NCBI GenBank assembly: GCA_942493045.1
Contig: OW818665.1
Coordinates: forward strand, 1,984,001-2,048,000
Length of the DNA: 64,000 nucleotides
DNA from: Teretinema sp942493045
Lineage (GTDB): Bacteria; Spirochaetota; Spirochaetia; Treponematales; Treponemataceae
Direction of reading: 5' to 3'
This document shows, piece after piece, positions 44,517 through 52,990 of this stretch. The notes beneath the pieces are model-generated. The model did no database searches. It was not told the origin of the DNA and saw only the letters and a program-made list of their open reading frames with translations. Both the position numbers and the translations under genes were made by a program. Numbering within the stretch: the first letter of the stretch is position 1; every line of letters begins with the position of its first letter.

Positions 44517-46448
44517 TCAGGGCGCTTCTTTTTCCAGATAGGCCGGCAGATCGGAACCGGAAAGCGGCCGTGAGTAATAATAGCCCTGCAAGTAGTCGCA
44601 GCCCATTGAGACGAGGGCGTCGGACTGTTCGATAGTCTCCACACCTTCTGCCACAATATGCATATCCAGGGCCTTAATCATCCGGATGGTATGCGCAAGC
44701 ACGATGCCGGCCTTAGGATTGTCCATAAAGGACCAGACGATGCTTTTATCGATCTTGACCAGCGTGAAGGTATAGCTGGTTACGTAGTCCAGCGTTGAAT
44801 AGCCGGAACCGTAGTCATCCAGCGCGAAGGTAACGCCCTGCGCTCCGAGCAACTTCATACTGCGCATCAGGGCCTCCGGAGAATTGATAGCCGTGGTCTC
44901 GGTTACCTCCAGGTTGATCATGGTCGGCGGGATGGAATAACGCTTCATAATCGCCAGCAGCTGATCGGCCAGGTCGACCTGCATACACTGCACCGCCGAC
45001 AGATTAACCTCAACGTACTTGATGCCCCGGTCGGCCAGATGTTCTTCGACAATGTAGCGGCAAACACTCTCAAACACAAAGAAACCGATCTGGACGATCA
45101 GTCCGTTTTTCTCGGAAAGCGGGATAAACTCATCCGGCGAGATATTTCCTAAAACCGGATCCTTGAGCCGGATGAGAGCCTCCAGAGAAACACAGCGCTT
45201 CTCGGCTACAGAGTGGATCGGTTGGTAAAAAATACTGAACCCGTTATTCTGCAGGGCATCGCGGATGGCTTTCTCAACTTCGGCGGAGCGTTTTCCGGGA
45301 TGCACGGATATTTCTGAGGCTTTGATTACCGAGCCCTTACGCTGTTTTTTCGCCTCAAGAATCGAAAAATCGATACCGTCGATTATTTCCTCGACACTGC
45401 GGGCGTCTTCGGGAAACTCAAGGACCGATATGGTCGCGGACAGGGAAGCGTTTACTCCGTTGACATCCCAGGGATGGGAAAAACGGGACACCAGCTGTTC
45501 GAGCATGGAAGAGCCGGCCTCCGCGGGAGAGGGCACCAGGACGGCGAACTGATCGCCGCCGATCCGATAGGCGCTGTGCGCCGGCGCCGTACGGTACAGG
45601 AATTCGCCGACCGATCGAATCAGGGTATCGCCATTGGAGATTCCGAAAGTATTATTAATAAACTTGAAATCATCCAGGGCCGCGGTAATGATCTGAAAGG
45701 GCTTCCCCTGTCTGGTCATCAGATTTAATGAGGTAATGAAGGCCAAACGGTTAAAGGTACCGGTGCCGCTGTCAATTTCATATTCCGGATTCTGCAGGCT
45801 GAGATACAGCAGCAGCATCGCCACCGAAGAAGCCAGGCCCAGAATCAGGTAAGCCGGGAAGAAGAATTGAAATACCACCGCGAATATGCTGGAAAGTATA
45901 AAAAAGTATAAAACCAGACGCTTGCCCAGCGAGATAGCCTTTCTGAAACGCACGATATAGGCCAGACTGAGCAGAATAAAATATTCTGAGATGACATACA
46001 GATACAGCATGCCGGGGCCCCAATGGTACTGGCGTTCGCTGTCAAAATAAAAAACAAAACCGGTAAAGGGGCTGACCAGCAGGGCTACTCCTGAAAAAAC
46101 AATCGGGGCGAATAAAACCGCGAACAGCAGGGTATTGGACGCGCGCACCGGACGGGTAACTTCATGCACATACAGAAAAAAAAGAGCCGGAATAAAATTT
46201 ATAAGGATCAGATAGATCAGATTTACGGCGATGTTCAGAGATACCGGCAAGGCTTCGCTGTAACTGATGGTAAAGACGGTTAAAATATCAAAAATCACCG
46301 CGGCCAGCGAAGCTATCAACAGGTTTCGATACAGCCGGTTCATGCGTGTCGGAAGGTTCTTTTTAATAAAAAAAGAAATGGCCACAACGGTCAGAAATAA
46401 AAGAGCACTGATCTCATAATTTATGTTCCAGCGCAGTTCGGCTATCAA
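44517..46448 (-). CDS. Membrane-bound EAL phosphodiesterase with degenerate GGDEF
   Basis: A 643-residue protein. Seven to eight N-terminal TM helices (~1-215) form a 7TM-type sensor. The GGDEF domain reads GGDQF (Glu to Gln) with no RxxD site, so it is probably inactive or only GTP-binding. The EAL domain looks complete: EALIRLKD, NLEVTETTAI, ALDDYGSGYS, KIDKSIV and VAEGVETIEQ. The net prediction is c-di-GMP hydrolysis controlled by a membrane signal. It starts at TTG with AGGAGA 6 nt upstream. Confidence 0.92.
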   Translation of the reverse strand: MIAELRWNINYEISALLFLTVVAISFFIKKNLPTRMNRLYRNLLIASLAAVIFDILTVFTISYSEALPVSLNIAVNLIYLILINFIPALFFLYVHEVTRPVRASNTLLFAVLFAPIVFSGVALLVSPFTGFVFYFDSERQYHWGPGMLYLYVISEYFILLSLAYIVRFRKAISLGKRLVLYFFILSSIFAVVFQFFFPAYLILGLASSVAMLLLYLSLQNPEYEIDSGTGTFNRLAFITSLNLMTRQGKPFQIITAALDDFKFINNTFGISNGDTLIRSVGEFLYRTAPAHSAYRIGGDQFAVLVPSPAEAGSSMLEQLVSRFSHPWDVNGVNASLSATISVLEFPEDARSVEEIIDGIDFSILEAKKQRKGSVIKASEISVHPGKRSAEVEKAIRDALQNNGFSIFYQPIHSVAEKRCVSLEALIRLKDPVLGNISPDEFIPLSEKNGLIVQIGFFVFESVCRYIVEEHLADRGIKYVEVNLSAVQCMQVDLADQLLAIMKRYSIPPTMINLEVTETTAINSPEALMRSMKLLGAQGVTFALDDYGSGYSTLDYVTSYTFTLVKIDKSIVWSFMDNPKAGIVLAHTIRMIKALDMHIVAEGVETIEQSDALVSMGCDYLQGYYYSRPLSGSDLPAYLEKEAP

Positions 46449-46560
46449 AGGATTCTCCTGTTGGAGGGATGCTTTAATTTTAGCATGAAATGCCCGAATT
46501 TAATTAAAAAATACGGTCAATCGGTTCTTTTTTGACACGCTGTTACTGAAGAGCGGACTC

Positions 46561-46569
46561 TGATATGCT
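46561..46569 (+). promoter_or_regulatory. Extended -10, leaderless, for the YkgJ-like gene
   Basis: TGA-TATGCT followed by 6 nt and the ATG at 46576. This favours that ATG over the GTG at 46570. Confidence 0.5.
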
Positions 46570-46575
46570 GTGCGC

Positions 46576-46854
46576 ATGAAGTGCCGCCCCAACTGCGCCG
46601 CCTGTTGCATTGATATTTCGATAAGCTCGCCCCTGCCCGGAATGCCGAAGGGCAAACCCGCCGGAATCCCCTGCGTTAATCTGACCTCTCAAAAAAGCTG
46701 TTCTATTCACGGAACGCCGGAGTACCCGGCAATTTGCGCTTCCTTCGCGCCGTCGGAGGAAATGTGCGGCCACAGCTATGCTGAAGCCGCGGCCTGGATA
46801 GGCAATCTGGAACGGCTGACCGCGGCTCCGGCTTCCTCTGATTTGCAGTTTTAG
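46576..46854 (+). CDS. YkgJ-type cysteine cluster protein
   Basis: A ~92-residue metal-chelating protein. The N-terminal CRPNCAACC (CxxxCxxCC), later Cys residues in PCVNL, SCSIH and ICASF, and a final MCGHS form the set seen in the UPF0153/YkgJ zinc- or iron-cluster family. Function unknown. It is predicted to be leaderless. It may be cotranscribed with the helical-protein gene 36 bp downstream, which has its own GAGGGGG site. Confidence 0.82.
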   Translation: MKCRPNCAACCIDISISSPLPGMPKGKPAGIPCVNLTSQKSCSIHGTPEYPAICASFAPSEEMCGHSYAEAAAWIGNLERLTAAPASSDLQF

Positions 46855-46890
46855 CTTCCGGGCATTACACTGTAAGCAGAGGGGGTAACT

Positions 46891-47244
46891 ATGAGCGACA
46901 AATTTAAACTCTTTCACCGCATACTGCTCGCCGAACTGAAAGACTTGGAAGATGATATCACCTCCTGGAGCAAATTCCTGGAAAAAAAGCATATTGAAGA
47001 CAAGGTTACCGAGTATGTGTACTTGCAGAATTCGGCGCTTTTCCACCAGGAACTGAAAGGCGTCAGCCTCTACCTGCACACGGTAACCAATGAAACACTT
47101 TCGGCTTCTGCGACAATTGAACAGATTCGCGACCATTACCTGGCCCTGCTGGACGAGGAAATCAAGACCTATCTTTTTGAGAATGCCATCCGGGTTTTTG
47201 TGCAGCGCAAGATCGAAAAGGTCTATCAATTTCTGAAGGATTGA
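46891..47244 (+). CDS. Small all-helical protein of unknown function
   Basis: A 117-residue soluble protein. It is predicted almost wholly alpha-helical and charged (KLFHRILLAELKDLEDDI, IEQIRDHYLALLDEEIKTYL), with no Cys and no known motif. GAGGGGG lies 8 nt before the ATG. A terminator hairpin follows directly. I do not recognise the family. Confidence 0.72.
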   Translation: MSDKFKLFHRILLAELKDLEDDITSWSKFLEKKHIEDKVTEYVYLQNSALFHQELKGVSLYLHTVTNETLSASATIEQIRDHYLALLDEEIKTYLFENAIRVFVQRKIEKVYQFLKD

Positions 47245-47280
47245 CAGGCTGCTGAAAGTCATACGTTTTTCAACAGCCTG
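47245..47280. terminator. Hairpin terminator between convergent genes
   Basis: CAGGCTGCTGAAA pairs with TTTTCAACAGCCTG (one mismatch, loop ~9 nt). T-tract in the plus direction, A-tract in the other, so it can serve both the helical-protein gene and the FecR lipoprotein gene. Confidence 0.65.
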
Positions 47281-47291
47281 ACAAACCGGAG

Positions 47292-49355
47292 CTACTGTAC
47301 TTCGCGGATTCTCACATTATCCAAAAGGAAACGGCCGCTGACCAGTCCGAAGTTCAACTGAAAGCGTGATTTAATAGCGTTTTCCATACAGGTAAAGCGC
47401 ATCACATAACGCGTCCAGCCCCTCTCCCCCGGTTCGAGTATCATGCGCGGGCTGCACATGTAAATCTTATCCTTGAAGGTAATACATTCCACGGAAAACT
47501 CACCCCCACCTTCGTAAAGGGCGTCAAACTCGATTTCGTAAACCTGATCTTTCTTGAGCGAGACCCATTGTACCAGCTGGGCATGCCAGAATTCGGGACG
47601 GGCTGCTTCGGCTTGAAATTCCATAATACCATTACGTACCATGAAAGGCATCCGTAAAAAATCCACCGCCCCTTCACCCTTCCATAATAAGGGATCCCAG
47701 CCGGCCACACCATAATCAAAAGCGCCGTTAACCAGGTCAAACCGCCAGGGGCCCTGCTTTTCAAAAGCGAAAAGCTCGCTCACTTCTACATCCTGGATGC
47801 GCGCGGAGCCGGTCTGGCCACCCAGCAAGAAACTGAAAGAGCCGGTGGTGTCGGTCGGTCCCCGATGATAATAAAACACCCGGTAGCGCTGCGGTTCGGG
47901 GCTCAACCGGATCGGCTGGGTGTCGTGATACGTTGAGTAGGCGTTACCATCCCCGTCGTGGTCCGTACCGAACTCCTTGAAATGCAGTTCGATATCAAAG
48001 CTGTCCCGCATACTCCAACCGGTGAATTCCAGGGCATATAACCGTCCGGTCTGATAGGTCTGCAGGGGAGCGGTACCCTCGAGCAGTACAGCCCAAGCCG
48101 CGTCCGGCTTGCGCAGGACATCAACGACAGCGCGGCCGTCTTGAAAACGGGCTCGAGCGGTATCCGGTCCGATATTTATCAGATTGAAGCCGTAATTGCG
48201 GTCCGTCATCGGCCGCCGGACTTCGTCAGAGATTCTCATCGGCCGCGGGAAACCGGGCCGGGGGAACTGCCTTCCGGGAGCCTCATAGGCGACAGGCGGC
48301 GCGGTCGGCTGAATGGATATCGAGTATCCCGGCCGCTGAATTATTTTGGCGGGAGGCGGTACCGGAGCGGCCGGTTTAACCTCAGCCGTAGCTGGGGCGG
48401 CCACAACAGGGGCGGCCCGAGCCGGTTGCGCGGCCGCGGGAGAGTCCGTTATGGCTACTACAGCTGGCTTAGCCGCGGGAGGCGGTGTTAAAACGGCTGC
48501 TTCAGAACCTGTCGCGTCAGTGGTCGGAACGGGTTGGAGCGGCTCAGAAGACGAGGTTAGCGCCGTTGAAGGGGCATCCGGCAGAGCCGGTTTCAGCACA
48601 GCCGGACGAGAGCGGGGTGTTTTTGAGCGAACCAGCCGGAGAGTTTCGGCCGGCTCCGAAGCCGGAGCGGCGCGGAATTCAGCTTCAGCGTCCTGATAGG
48701 CAGCTTCAGGTATGGTGATGCCCTCTCCGGCGCTCAGCTGCGGCAGCTCGGCCAGCTCGGCCAGTTCGAGGCGAGCAGGGGTCTCTATGCCGACAAGCTC
48801 GGCCGCCGGATGCAAACCGGCGACGATCAGGAAATCCGGAAATACCGAAACAATGCCTTCGCGCACGTCAACTTCTAGGTCCCCGCTTTCTCGCAGGGCG
48901 ACGCTGAATTCCGTCCCGCGCACACCGGCTACGGCGGCGGGACCCCGGATCACAAAATCATCCGAATTGGTCAGCTTGTTGATCTTGGCCACCACCGAAC
49001 CGCGCAGCAAGGAAACCGCGCCGCGCTGTTCAGCCGGACGCAAGCCGTCCAGGGCGACAGTTGAACCGTTTTCAATGAGCAGGCGGCCCAAGCCCTCCAG
49101 CTGAATCTCGCAGGAGCTGTCCACGCTGGTAGTAATGATATCGCCCGGCTGCAGGGCCGTGCCGAATTCGACAGGAACCGCGGCGCCCGATCGCTGTAAC
49201 TCCGGCGCCTGTTCAAAAAAAACTATCTGACTGATCAGAGTATTTATTTCCGCTGGAGCTGCGGGTTCAGCGCGGGAAGCCTTGCAGGAAAGTACTACGG
49301 TAAACAGGAGCGCTACAAACAGGTACAGTCGCGTTGTCGGAAAACTTTTTTTCAT
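47292..49355 (-). CDS. FecR-domain lipoprotein with carbohydrate-binding-like C-terminus
   Basis: A 687-residue exported protein. A signal peptide ends in VVLSC (lipobox). The FecR domain (~45-180) shows LQPGDIITTSVDSSCEIQLEGLG, TVALDGL and VAGVRGTEFSVAL. A ~170-residue Pro/Ala-rich disordered linker (~225-360) follows, then two jelly-roll CBM4/9-like modules (NYGFNLINIGPD..., FDLVNGAFDYGVAGWDP...WRFDLV). The start is the ATG with GGGAGA upstream. It lies 13 bp after a class III cyclase gene; FecR-like proteins beside class III cyclases suggest a surface or envelope component of that pathway, but the link is inferential. Confidence 0.87.
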   Translation of the reverse strand: MKKSFPTTRLYLFVALLFTVVLSCKASRAEPAAPAEINTLISQIVFFEQAPELQRSGAAVPVEFGTALQPGDIITTSVDSSCEIQLEGLGRLLIENGSTVALDGLRPAEQRGAVSLLRGSVVAKINKLTNSDDFVIRGPAAVAGVRGTEFSVALRESGDLEVDVREGIVSVFPDFLIVAGLHPAAELVGIETPARLELAELAELPQLSAGEGITIPEAAYQDAEAEFRAAPASEPAETLRLVRSKTPRSRPAVLKPALPDAPSTALTSSSEPLQPVPTTDATGSEAAVLTPPPAAKPAVVAITDSPAAAQPARAAPVVAAPATAEVKPAAPVPPPAKIIQRPGYSISIQPTAPPVAYEAPGRQFPRPGFPRPMRISDEVRRPMTDRNYGFNLINIGPDTARARFQDGRAVVDVLRKPDAAWAVLLEGTAPLQTYQTGRLYALEFTGWSMRDSFDIELHFKEFGTDHDGDGNAYSTYHDTQPIRLSPEPQRYRVFYYHRGPTDTTGSFSFLLGGQTGSARIQDVEVSELFAFEKQGPWRFDLVNGAFDYGVAGWDPLLWKGEGAVDFLRMPFMVRNGIMEFQAEAARPEFWHAQLVQWVSLKKDQVYEIEFDALYEGGGEFSVECITFKDKIYMCSPRMILEPGERGWTRYVMRFTCMENAIKSRFQLNFGLVSGRFLLDNVRIREVQ

Positions 49356-49368
49356 GCGGATCTCCCAA

Positions 49369-49998
49369 TTACAATGAATATTTAACTTTCCAGGCTTTTT
49401 GGGCGCCGGCAGGAACATCAGAAATCTCGGAGAAACTGATATCCGGTACGTCGTCGCAGAGGTGCTTTACTCCGTCTGTCACCAGAATTTCCCAGGCTTT
49501 GGCGGTATCCTCGCCGAGTTTGCTGGCGGCGTTGACCTCGGCGCCGAAGACGTCGGCGTCGCCGATGCGCAGCATCTTGCCGTAACCGAGACCGACACAG
49601 AGCAATACTTTTTCTTCATCCGGCTTATCGGTATTGTACACGGCCAGCTTTCGCTGCATGGCCAGAGCACCCTGCACGCCCTTGGAAACATTCCGGAAAA
49701 TTACCAGAAAACTGTCCCCTTCCACCTTTAAAAGAATGCCGTCGTACTGTTCAATTACCGGTATCAGCAGCCGCTCGGCCTCATGAATGGTCTGTAAAAA
49801 ATGGATGATGCCGAATTTGGCAACATTTCGCGAGAACCCGGAAAGATCGGTGAACATGACGCACCATTCCTCTCCGAATAAATCCCAAATGCGTTCATCG
49901 ATCATTTTCTTGTCCGCGCCGGGGGCCAGCCGGGCTTCGATCAATTTTTCCAGCCGGTCTTCAGAGGCGCTCAGATAGAGAGATTGTTTGTTTGCCAT
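49369..49998 (-). CDS. Stand-alone class III nucleotidyl cyclase
   Basis: A 209-residue protein consisting of a short helical N-terminus and one class III cyclase domain. Metal Asp residues D51 (FTDLSGF) and D95 (KVEGDSF), base-recognition K91 and D149, and N156 (VNAASK) are present, but the transition-state Arg is Lys160. Activity may therefore be low or depend on a partner. The start is the ATG at 49998: TTGACA-17-GATACT lies upstream and ends 7 nt before it, so an upstream in-frame TTG at 50034 is really the -35 hexamer. This gives the gene its own leaderless promoter at the end of the ODP-cyclase gene. Confidence 0.86.
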   Translation of the reverse strand: MANKQSLYLSASEDRLEKLIEARLAPGADKKMIDERIWDLFGEEWCVMFTDLSGFSRNVAKFGIIHFLQTIHEAERLLIPVIEQYDGILLKVEGDSFLVIFRNVSKGVQGALAMQRKLAVYNTDKPDEEKVLLCVGLGYGKMLRIGDADVFGAEVNAASKLGEDTAKAWEILVTDGVKHLCDDVPDISFSEISDVPAGAQKAWKVKYSL

Positions 49999-50005
49999 GC
50001 TCAAA

Positions 50006-50034
50006 AGTATCACACGGCTGGAGGCAGTTGTCAA
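50006..50034 (-). promoter_or_regulatory. Internal leaderless promoter of the stand-alone cyclase
   Basis: Minus strand: TTGACA (50034-50029, perfect -35), 17-bp spacer, GATACT (50011-50006), 7 nt, ATG. The -35 overlaps the stop codon of the ODP-cyclase gene (TTGA). Confidence 0.68.
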
Positions 50035-51713
50035 ACTTCGGCTAAAAAACCGGTCTCGGCCTCGCTTTGCACCGTAAAACGGTGAGCGCGATGTTCCGGG
50101 TCCAGCGGTTTCTGCCGGGAAGAGACTATTTCATAGCCGCTCCGGCCGCGCAGCGCGTCCCTGGTTGGTTCACTTAAGGCGGCAAAAAAGTCTTCTCCTA
50201 CCGTAATTTGACGCTTCCCGGCGGCGTCGCAGCAGCGGGAAGCGTTATTTACGGCGGCGCCGATCAGGGTAAAGTCGATGCGCAACTCCTCTCCGATGTC
50301 CCCGAGCACGGTCTCGCCGAAGTCAATTCCGATTCCAACCGGCAATAAACCGGCGCTTTCAATCTCGCCGTGAATCTTGATGGCGGCCATCAGGCACTCC
50401 GGAAGCTTATCTGCCGAATAATAGGCCAGAAGCCCGTCCCCCATACTTTTGTTCAACCGTCCTCCGGTGGTGTTAATGATACGCAGGATCAGGCTCTGTT
50501 CCTTATTGAGCATCCCGATAATCTCATCAGGCGAGCGTTGGGCGGACCAGCCGGTAAAGCCCCGGATATCGATAAAAATAATCGCCAGTTTCATCTTGAG
50601 GGCGTTGAAACGCCGTTGTATCAGCCGGTCAATATTCGGTTCATCGCCATAGAGCATACTGTACTGGCTGGTCAGCAACCGGTTTCGGAAACCTTCTACC
50701 AGGTGATTCACGCTGGTGCTTTCGCTCTGGTTCCACTGATGCACGGCGCTCTCAGTCAGCGGGTTCGACACCCCAAGCCTTTGGGCTTCCCGTGTCAGAA
50801 TATCATACAGCATCGATACGGTAGCCGGACCTTTTGACAGGGCATAATACTTCAGTTCATCAAAACCGGAAAAGCTGACATCCATACGCGTCCAGGTTTT
50901 TATCCAGGCGGTAGCGGCTTCCAGCAGCTGGGCAAGCTGCGCCGCGTCGGGACGGTTTTCCAGTTCGCGAATTAGAATGCCGGGATTCGTATCCTTAAGC
51001 ATATCGATAAAATAGCGCGTATCCTCTTCGAGGATGATTCCGCCATGCTGGGGCAGAATCTTTTTAAGGGCCAAGGCTGAAAGTCTGCGCCAGGCATAGC
51101 TGACAGCTTCCTTGCTGCACACGTAGTGTTCGATAAACTGTCTAGCCATTTCCACATAGCTGCGGTCGGCGTATAACCGCCAGTCCCGGTTAAAGACCGC
51201 GAAGATATCAGAGGAAAACAACACCTGCCTTTCAGGAGCATAACTGACCATTGAACCCGCGAAATGCACATACGGAGTATGATAAAAAACCAGGTGTTTT
51301 CCGGATTTGAGAACCAGGGAGTCTCCGTCGCCCACCGGAAGCAGCGGTTTTCGTATGCCGTAATACGGCAGAAACAGGGCTGAGCGGGGGTGCGCGATAA
51401 TTGCCAGTTCGGGGTGCAGCAGATCTTCTATCAATGGAATCATGCCGCAGAGGTCCGGATCCTGATGATGGACCACAATATACCGTATGCGCGACGGATT
51501 TATTATCTCCGCGATCTTGTGCATGATCATATCCCTGAACACCGGATGACCCGGACCGGGATCAAAAAGGACCGCTTCATCGTCATCCAGCAGCAGATAG
51601 GGATTATTCGAAAAACCGGCTTCATAATCGGCAAACCCGACCCAAAACAAGCCCTTTTCAATTTCCACCGGATGAGTACTGTCCAGTCTGCTTTCCTGTT
51701 CTTTTTTATCCAT
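50031..51713 (-). CDS. ODP diiron oxygen-sensor domain fused to class III adenylyl cyclase
   Basis: A 560-residue fusion. Residues ~15-250 are a metallo-beta-lactamase-fold domain of the ODP (oxygen-binding diiron) type: HHQDPD at 82-87 with ligands H83, D85 and D87, then H150 (HTPYVH), D169 (LFSSDIF) and H223 (LPQHGG), the flavodiiron-like ligand order. It lacks the flavodoxin domain. A helical linker (~255-365) leads to a class III cyclase (~370-545) with metal Asp D382 and D426, adenine-specifying K422 and D480, N490 and Arg493, i.e. a complete adenylyl-cyclase set. ODP proteins bind O2 reversibly and act in chemotaxis in Treponema denticola. The prediction here is an O2-gated cAMP synthase. 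A leaderless TTGCAT-17-GACAAT promoter precedes it. Confidence 0.88.
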   Translation of the reverse strand: MDKKEQESRLDSTHPVEIEKGLFWVGFADYEAGFSNNPYLLLDDDEAVLFDPGPGHPVFRDMIMHKIAEIINPSRIRYIVVHHQDPDLCGMIPLIEDLLHPELAIIAHPRSALFLPYYGIRKPLLPVGDGDSLVLKSGKHLVFYHTPYVHFAGSMVSYAPERQVLFSSDIFAVFNRDWRLYADRSYVEMARQFIEHYVCSKEAVSYAWRRLSALALKKILPQHGGIILEEDTRYFIDMLKDTNPGILIRELENRPDAAQLAQLLEAATAWIKTWTRMDVSFSGFDELKYYALSKGPATVSMLYDILTREAQRLGVSNPLTESAVHQWNQSESTSVNHLVEGFRNRLLTSQYSMLYGDEPNIDRLIQRRFNALKMKLAIIFIDIRGFTGWSAQRSPDEIIGMLNKEQSLILRIINTTGGRLNKSMGDGLLAYYSADKLPECLMAAIKIHGEIESAGLLPVGIGIDFGETVLGDIGEELRIDFTLIGAAVNNASRCCDAAGKRQITVGEDFFAALSEPTRDALRGRSGYEIVSSRQKPLDPEHRAHRFTVQSEAETGFLAEV

Positions 51714-51720
51714 AGCCTGA

Positions 51721-51749
51721 ATTGTCGCCGGAGACGATCAAGTATGCAA
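51721..51749 (-). promoter_or_regulatory. Leaderless promoter of the ODP-cyclase gene
   Basis: Minus strand: TTGCAT (51749-51744), 17-bp spacer, GACAAT (51726-51721), 7 nt to the ATG at 51713. It is back-to-back with the promoter of the esterase gene, 10 bp away. Confidence 0.5.
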
Positions 51750-51759
51750 GAGCGACCAC

Positions 51760-51788
51760 TTGCGGCTTCCCCAAAGTGGCTGTAACAT
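51760..51788 (+). promoter_or_regulatory. Leaderless promoter of the esterase gene
   Basis: TTGCGG (51760-51765), 17-bp spacer, TAACAT (51783-51788), 7 nt to the ATG at 51796. No Shine-Dalgarno sequence. Confidence 0.5.
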
Positions 51789-51795
51789 TAAAAAT

Positions 51796-52959
51796 ATGAA
51801 AACTGGAATTTCTTTTGGCATTCTTACGCTATTGCTTATTGTCGCCTCTGTCACAGCTTCCTGCCTGTCTGGAGCTCAACAGGCCGCGGTAAAAACTGTC
51901 CCGGACCCGGCAGGCCCGCTTTATCAAGACGGTCAGCTGATCTTTTATTACCCCGCGGAGCCGGAGACAAAATCCGTCACCCTGCGCTCTTCACGGCTGC
52001 CGGAAGAACTTCCTCTGCGCCGTAAAGGCGGTAGCTGGTCGGTTTCGGTAAGCTCAGGCGATCCGGAAGGCTTTGACTACCTCTTTGTCGTTACCGCGAA
52101 GAACGGGCAAATCACCCGCAAAAACGATCCGTACAACAAGGCGGCGCTCTGGAGCAGCGGACGACCCAGCGTTTACCATGCTCCGGATACCAGTCGTCCG
52201 GTGCTGCACTATTACCCGGAAACCCAAATGCTGGTGATGCTCCCCGGCGGTTACTTCCGGGAAACCACTCGAAAATACCCGGTAATATACTGGCTGGACG
52301 GGCAGAACATGCCCGCCGGCACGGCCGCTCCCTACGGCGGATGGAAAGCCGACAGTACCGCTGAACGCCTGATCAGTGAAGGACTGCTGGAACCGGTTAT
52401 CCAGGTCGGCGTGTTCAACACGGCCTGGCGCATGAACGATTACAGCGGCTGGGCCGCTCCGGTTCCTGAAGGAAAGAACTGGCCCTATAGTGAGTCTGAA
52501 GAATACCGCCAGCGCAGCGCCTCTGAGGAGGCCCGCCTGCTGCATACGGTCAAACCGGCCATTGACCAGACTTACCGCACCCTCGCCGACCGGGAGCACA
52601 CCGCTATCGGCGGCTCCAGCGCCGGCGCGATGATGGCCCTGTATATGGCCTTCAGCCATCCGGATACCTACGGCCGGGTTCTGGCCTTTGCCGGCGGCGA
52701 GGTCCCCTACCGCATTCTCCGCGAACGGCTGTTCAAGGACAGCCTGAACCTGCGCATCTACCTGGACTGCGGCACAGCCGGAGTCGACGCCCAGCTGCTT
52801 CCTGAGTCCCGGGCTATGGGTGAGTTCCTGCAGGTTAACGGCTACACCCAGGGCCGCAACCTGATGTACCGGATTATAGAGCGGGACCCGCACAACGAAG
52901 CCGCCTGGGCCAGACGGCTTCCGGAAGCCCTGTCCTTTATTTTCCCCGGAGAAATTTGA
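51796..52959 (+). CDS. Lipoprotein esterase (esterase D/Fes type)
   Basis: A 387-residue exported alpha/beta hydrolase. The signal peptide ends in a lipobox (TASC). An N-terminal E-set/CBM48-like domain (~35-120) precedes the catalytic domain, as in enterochelin esterase. YPVIYWLDGQN, the nucleophile elbow GGSSAG and the C-terminal His region (RDPHNEAAW) give the Ser-Asp-His arrangement. Substrates in this family include siderophore esters, feruloyl-polysaccharide and mycolates; which one applies is unknown. It is divergent from the ODP-cyclase gene and upstream of the cyclic-nucleotide-binding protein. Confidence 0.86.
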   Translation: MKTGISFGILTLLLIVASVTASCLSGAQQAAVKTVPDPAGPLYQDGQLIFYYPAEPETKSVTLRSSRLPEELPLRRKGGSWSVSVSSGDPEGFDYLFVVTAKNGQITRKNDPYNKAALWSSGRPSVYHAPDTSRPVLHYYPETQMLVMLPGGYFRETTRKYPVIYWLDGQNMPAGTAAPYGGWKADSTAERLISEGLLEPVIQVGVFNTAWRMNDYSGWAAPVPEGKNWPYSESEEYRQRSASEEARLLHTVKPAIDQTYRTLADREHTAIGGSSAGAMMALYMAFSHPDTYGRVLAFAGGEVPYRILRERLFKDSLNLRIYLDCGTAGVDAQLLPESRAMGEFLQVNGYTQGRNLMYRIIERDPHNEAAWARRLPEALSFIFPGEI

Positions 52960-52984
52960 AATCAGATCAGTTATCAACTAAACT
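52956..52984 (+). promoter_or_regulatory. Leaderless promoter of the cyclic-nucleotide-binding protein
   Basis: TTGAAA (52956-52961), 17-bp spacer, TAAACT (52979-52984), 6 nt to the ATG at 52991. The -35 overlaps the esterase stop codon. Confidence 0.65.
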
Positions 52985-52990
52985 AGCGGT

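Noticed and set aside
52054..52977. 307-codon frame antisense to the esterase
   Set aside because: The esterase has a lipobox, GxSxG motif and promoter; the antisense frame has none of these features.
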